DNA of 7,556 nucleotides from Marixanthomonas sp002364245 (GTDB taxonomy: Bacteria > Bacteroidota > Bacteroidia > Flavobacteriales > Flavobacteriaceae). Positions 5,003-7,556 of the stretch are shown here, one piece after another. Within the stretch, counting starts at the first letter, position 1; every line of letters begins with the position of its first letter. Below the pieces are notes generated by a model. It searched no databases. It saw only the letters and a list, made by a program, of their open reading frames with translations, and had not been told where the DNA came from. The DNA lies in NCBI GenBank assembly GCA_963973455.1, contig CAXAZF010000019.1, positions 1 through 7,556 on the forward strand. The letters are read 5' to 3'. Position numbers and translations under genes: made by a program.

Positions 5003-7339
5003 ATGGACACAACCCTAAAAATGATACTCATTTCTTCCTTTCCTCCCAGGGAGTGTGGTATTGCTACATTTTCACAAGACCTTGTCAACGCCGTGAAGAA
5101 TATTTATGGCTGTACACTGCCTGTGGAAGTATATGCTTTGGAAAACGATCCGGAAAGATGTAAGGATAAAGATGATGTTACAGATACATTGCACAGCCCC
5201 ACTCTAACCGATTACAGGAAAATCGCCGATGCCATAAACGAACGTACAGATGTGGGGATGGTATGCATTCAGCACGAGTTTGGTCTTTTTGGAGGAGACT
5301 ATGGGGAGCATATTTTATCGTTCATGCTGGCCGTAAATAAACCCATAGTAACGGTTTTCCACACGGTATTGCCCAACGCGGACAGCAGGAGAAAAAGTAT
5401 TGTAGCGGCTATCAACGATTTTTCTGAAAGATTAATTGTTCTTACCCATAATTCCCGTAAAATATTAATGAACGAATATGGTATTGCTTCCAAAAAAATT
5501 GAAGTGATTCCCCACGGTACACACATTGTTTTATGGAAAGAAAAAGGAACGCTAAAGAAGAAATATGATTTTACGCAAAACATAATCTTATCTTCCTTCG
5601 GGCTTCTTAGCGAAAATAAAAGTATTGAAACCGTGCTATATGCATTACCCAAAATTGTGCAAAAACATCCTAATGTATTGTTTTTGGTTTTAGGGAAAAC
5701 ACACCCTGAGGTTTTTAAAAGAGAAGGGGAAAAATACCGGGAAAGATTGGTTACCATTATTGATAAATTGAATCTAAAAGACCATGTAAGGTTTATCAAT
5801 AAATACCTAGCACTTGAAAAAGTGCTCGAATACCTGAACCTTTCGGACATATACTTATTTTCTTCCAAAGATCCACATCAAGCGGTAAGCGGGACCTTTG
5901 TATATGCAATGAGTACAGGCTGTCCTGTGGTCTCCACCCCTATTCCCCACGCAAATGAATTGATAGATGATTCCAACGGGATACTGCTGAATGATTTCAA
6001 CGATCCCGCACAATTCCAAAAAGCCATTCTCTATTTAATAGAAAATAAAGAGGAAAGGATAAAGATGGGCAAAAGCGCATTTTCTAAACTGCGCGCCACC
6101 AGCTGGCAAAATGTGGCCATTGGCTACGGCAGGGTGTTTTGGGAAATAACCAATAAAGATAAAGATCTATGTTATCAACTTCCCCCTGTAAAAGCCGCGC
6201 ATATCGAAGAGCTCACTACCAATTTCGGAATGCTTCAATTCTCGCACTTTGATACACCCGATCCTTGTTCCGGCTATACTTTAGATGACAATGCCAGGGC
6301 ATTGATTGCGATGACAATGTACTATGAGAGATATAACAATCCCGATACCTTAAAGCTGGTAACCCGGTATTTGGAGTTTATGGAATTTGTTCAACAAGAA
6401 AATGGATGGTTTCAAAACTATGTGGATTTTAACGGTAAAATAACTGCACAGAACAAAGAAGTTAATCTGGAAGATGCTAATGGCCGAGCCTTATGGAGCC
6501 TGGGATATGTGGTATCAAACAACCAATTGCTACCTGAGGCTGTTACTGAAAAGGCTAAAAAGTGTCTCGAAAAAGCATTGCCAAACGTTGCCAACTTTAC
6601 TTCGCCCAGGGCTATCAGTTTTACTTTAAAAGGACTTTACTACTATCACACCACTTCTAATACCAGTATTGAAATATTGACGGAGAAATTAGTGAATAAA
6701 TTAATGCGATATTATGAGCTTACTTCAGACCAAGACTGGAAGTGGTATGAAGATTACCTCACCTATGCCAATAGTGTCTTACCGGAAGCTATGATGTATG
6801 CCTATTTAATTTTAGGGAACAAAAAATATAAAGAAATAGCAGAAGTGACTTTTGATTTCCTGTTGTCCCAATATTTTATGAAAGGTGAAATCCAGGTAAT
6901 TTCTAATAAGGGATGGTTTCACAAACGCAATCAACGCACTTTTTTTGGAGAACAACCCATAGAAGTAGCCTACACCATTTTTAGTCTGGAGTTGTTTTTT
7001 AAAGTAACACAAAAAAGCAAGTACAAAGAACAATTGCAAATTGCCTTTAGTTGGTTTCTGGGCAACAACCATCTTAACCAAATTATGTATAACCCGGTAA
7101 ATGGGGCCTGTTATGACGGGCTGGAAAAGAACCACATCAATATTAATCAAGGAGCGGAATCTTCCATTTGTTATTTTATTGCCCGATTGGTTATGGATCA
7201 CTGGGTAACGAAAAGTACAGAACCCTTTCAATTAAAAAAAGGTAAGTTATTTATGTGTGATTGTAATGATGAAAAACAGTGTGAACAACAGGAATATAAA
7301 GGAAGAAAGAAAAATATAAAAATTAAAAATTCGATATAG
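5003..7339 (+). CDS. GT4-type glycosyltransferase fused to a C-terminal all-helical (alpha/alpha)6-like domain
   Basis: This protein has two domains in 778 residues. Residues 1-385 form a GT-B, GT4-like glycosyltransferase. They include SSFPPRECGIATFSQDL (11-27, the N-terminal nucleotide-sugar loop), IQHEFGLFGGDYG (89-101), TVFHTVLP (117-124), VIPHGTH (168-174), SSFGLLSENKSIE (197-209) and SGTFVYAMSTGCPVVSTP (296-313). The usual E-x7-E motif is replaced by Gln293-x7-Tyr301, which I recall as typical of this fused subfamily. Residues about 399-735 form a helical domain rich in aromatic and acidic residues: GYTLDDNARALIAM (424-437), EDANGRALWSLGY (490-502), WKWYEDYLTYANSVLPEAM (579-597), FFGEQPIEVAYTIFSLELFF (647-666) and NQGAESS (715-721). 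It resembles (alpha/alpha)6 glycosidase or epimerase folds. The tail (746-778) has a Cys-x-Cys-x5-Cys motif (752-760) and then a Lys/Arg-rich end. Donor, acceptor and helical-domain activity are unknown. Its place after a GH130 gene suggests the same glycan. Met7 is an alternative start. Confidence 0.85.
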   Translation: MDTTLKMILISSFPPRECGIATFSQDLVNAVKNIYGCTLPVEVYALENDPERCKDKDDVTDTLHSPTLTDYRKIADAINERTDVGMVCIQHEFGLFGGDYGEHILSFMLAVNKPIVTVFHTVLPNADSRRKSIVAAINDFSERLIVLTHNSRKILMNEYGIASKKIEVIPHGTHIVLWKEKGTLKKKYDFTQNIILSSFGLLSENKSIETVLYALPKIVQKHPNVLFLVLGKTHPEVFKREGEKYRERLVTIIDKLNLKDHVRFINKYLALEKVLEYLNLSDIYLFSSKDPHQAVSGTFVYAMSTGCPVVSTPIPHANELIDDSNGILLNDFNDPAQFQKAILYLIENKEERIKMGKSAFSKLRATSWQNVAIGYGRVFWEITNKDKDLCYQLPPVKAAHIEELTTNFGMLQFSHFDTPDPCSGYTLDDNARALIAMTMYYERYNNPDTLKLVTRYLEFMEFVQQENGWFQNYVDFNGKITAQNKEVNLEDANGRALWSLGYVVSNNQLLPEAVTEKAKKCLEKALPNVANFTSPRAISFTLKGLYYYHTTSNTSIEILTEKLVNKLMRYYELTSDQDWKWYEDYLTYANSVLPEAMMYAYLILGNKKYKEIAEVTFDFLLSQYFMKGEIQVISNKGWFHKRNQRTFFGEQPIEVAYTIFSLELFFKVTQKSKYKEQLQIAFSWFLGNNHLNQIMYNPVNGACYDGLEKNHININQGAESSICYFIARLVMDHWVTKSTEPFQLKKGKLFMCDCNDEKQCEQQEYKGRKKNIKIKNSI

Positions 7340-7392
7340 GTGCAAGAAAACCCACACCTAAGAAAGCTCTTATAAACACTTAAATCTTAATT

Positions 7393-7556
7393 ATGGATCG
7401 AGTAAAAAATAAAATAGCCATTGTCACGGGAGGTGCCTCTGGCCTCGGAAAATCAAGTGCTATTTTGTTAGCACGTGAAGGAGCAAAAATAGTGATAACA
7501 GATTTGGACGAAGAAAACGGAAATGTAGTAGTTCAACAAATTAAAGATAATGGCGG
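7393..7556 (+). CDS. Short-chain dehydrogenase/reductase, N-terminal part (3' truncated)
   Basis: The first 54 codons run into the window edge. The sequence begins MDRVKNKIAIVTGGASGLGK and carries the classical SDR dinucleotide-binding motif TGGASGLG (12-19). It is followed by a helix and by IVITDLDEENG (33-43). Asp37 at the end of the second strand is the usual mark of NAD(H) rather than NADP(H) preference. The catalytic Ser-Tyr-Lys region lies outside the window, so the substrate cannot be named. The ATG is 53 nt after the glycosyltransferase stop on the same strand, so it could belong to the same operon or begin its own. The start fits the usual few residues before the first beta strand. 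No Shine-Dalgarno sequence is seen, only an AT-rich leader. Confidence 0.93.
   Translation, partial: MDRVKNKIAIVTGGASGLGKSSAILLAREGAKIVITDLDEENGNVVVQQIKDNG

Noticed and set aside
5299..5868. A 189-codon open frame on the minus strand
   Set aside because: It lies wholly antisense to the GT4 domain, whose motifs are clear in the forward frame. Its translation shows no recognisable domain and is rich in Ser, Phe and Leu, as expected of a shadow frame.
7337..7360. TAGGTG/CACCTA inverted repeat after the glycosyltransferase stop, considered as a terminator
   Set aside because: The stem is only 6 bp with a 12-nt loop and no T-run follows, so it does not qualify as a rho-independent terminator. 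Transcription may well continue into the dehydrogenase gene.

Overview
This AT-rich window most likely comes from the Bacteroidota, probably a marine- or soil-type flavobacterium. The proteins resemble flavobacterial homologues as I know them. The genes are tightly packed, and A-rich leaders without clear Shine-Dalgarno sequences precede almost every ATG, as is usual in that phylum. No rRNA, tRNA, CRISPR array or insertion sequence was seen. All genes lie on the + strand.

Layout: (1) the last 22 codons of an unidentified gene (1-69); (2) a DhnA/FbaB-type class I fructose-bisphosphate aldolase (81-1142); (3) a DAACS-family dicarboxylate/amino acid:cation symporter (1151-2491); (4) an ATP-dependent 6-phosphofructokinase (2494-3465); (5) a stand-alone cupin of the type II mannose-6-phosphate isomerase kind (3476-3826); (6) a GH130-family mannoside phosphorylase-like protein (3836-4918); (7) an 84-nt gap with an imperfect direct repeat; (8) a 778-residue protein joining a GT4-type glycosyltransferase to an all-helical, probably (alpha/alpha)6, domain (5003-7339); (9) the start of an NAD-type short-chain dehydrogenase (7393 to the window end). 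Gaps between genes 1 to 6 are only 2-11 nt, which strongly suggests one transcription unit that may continue through the glycosyltransferase and the dehydrogenase.

The genes make sense together as a mannose-centred carbon module. A GH130 phosphorylase would release alpha-mannose 1-phosphate from a beta-mannoside. A phosphomannomutase, not in this window, would give mannose 6-phosphate. The cupin isomerase would give fructose 6-phosphate, and phosphofructokinase plus aldolase would carry this to triose phosphates. The adjacent GT4 fusion could build the glycan that the phosphorylase breaks down. No SusC/SusD pair, signal peptide or secreted mannanase is visible. An intracellular mannose-containing oligosaccharide or reserve is therefore a more natural reading than a classical polysaccharide utilisation locus. 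This is inference; the substrates of the GH130 protein and the GT4 fusion cannot be read from sequence alone.

The most notable details are a phosphofructokinase whose active site is intact but whose classical ADP/PEP effector-site residues are mostly replaced, a symporter with Gly where the aspartate-transporter family has the amino-group-binding Asp, an internal insertion in the GH130 protein, and a Cys-containing basic tail on the GT4 fusion.
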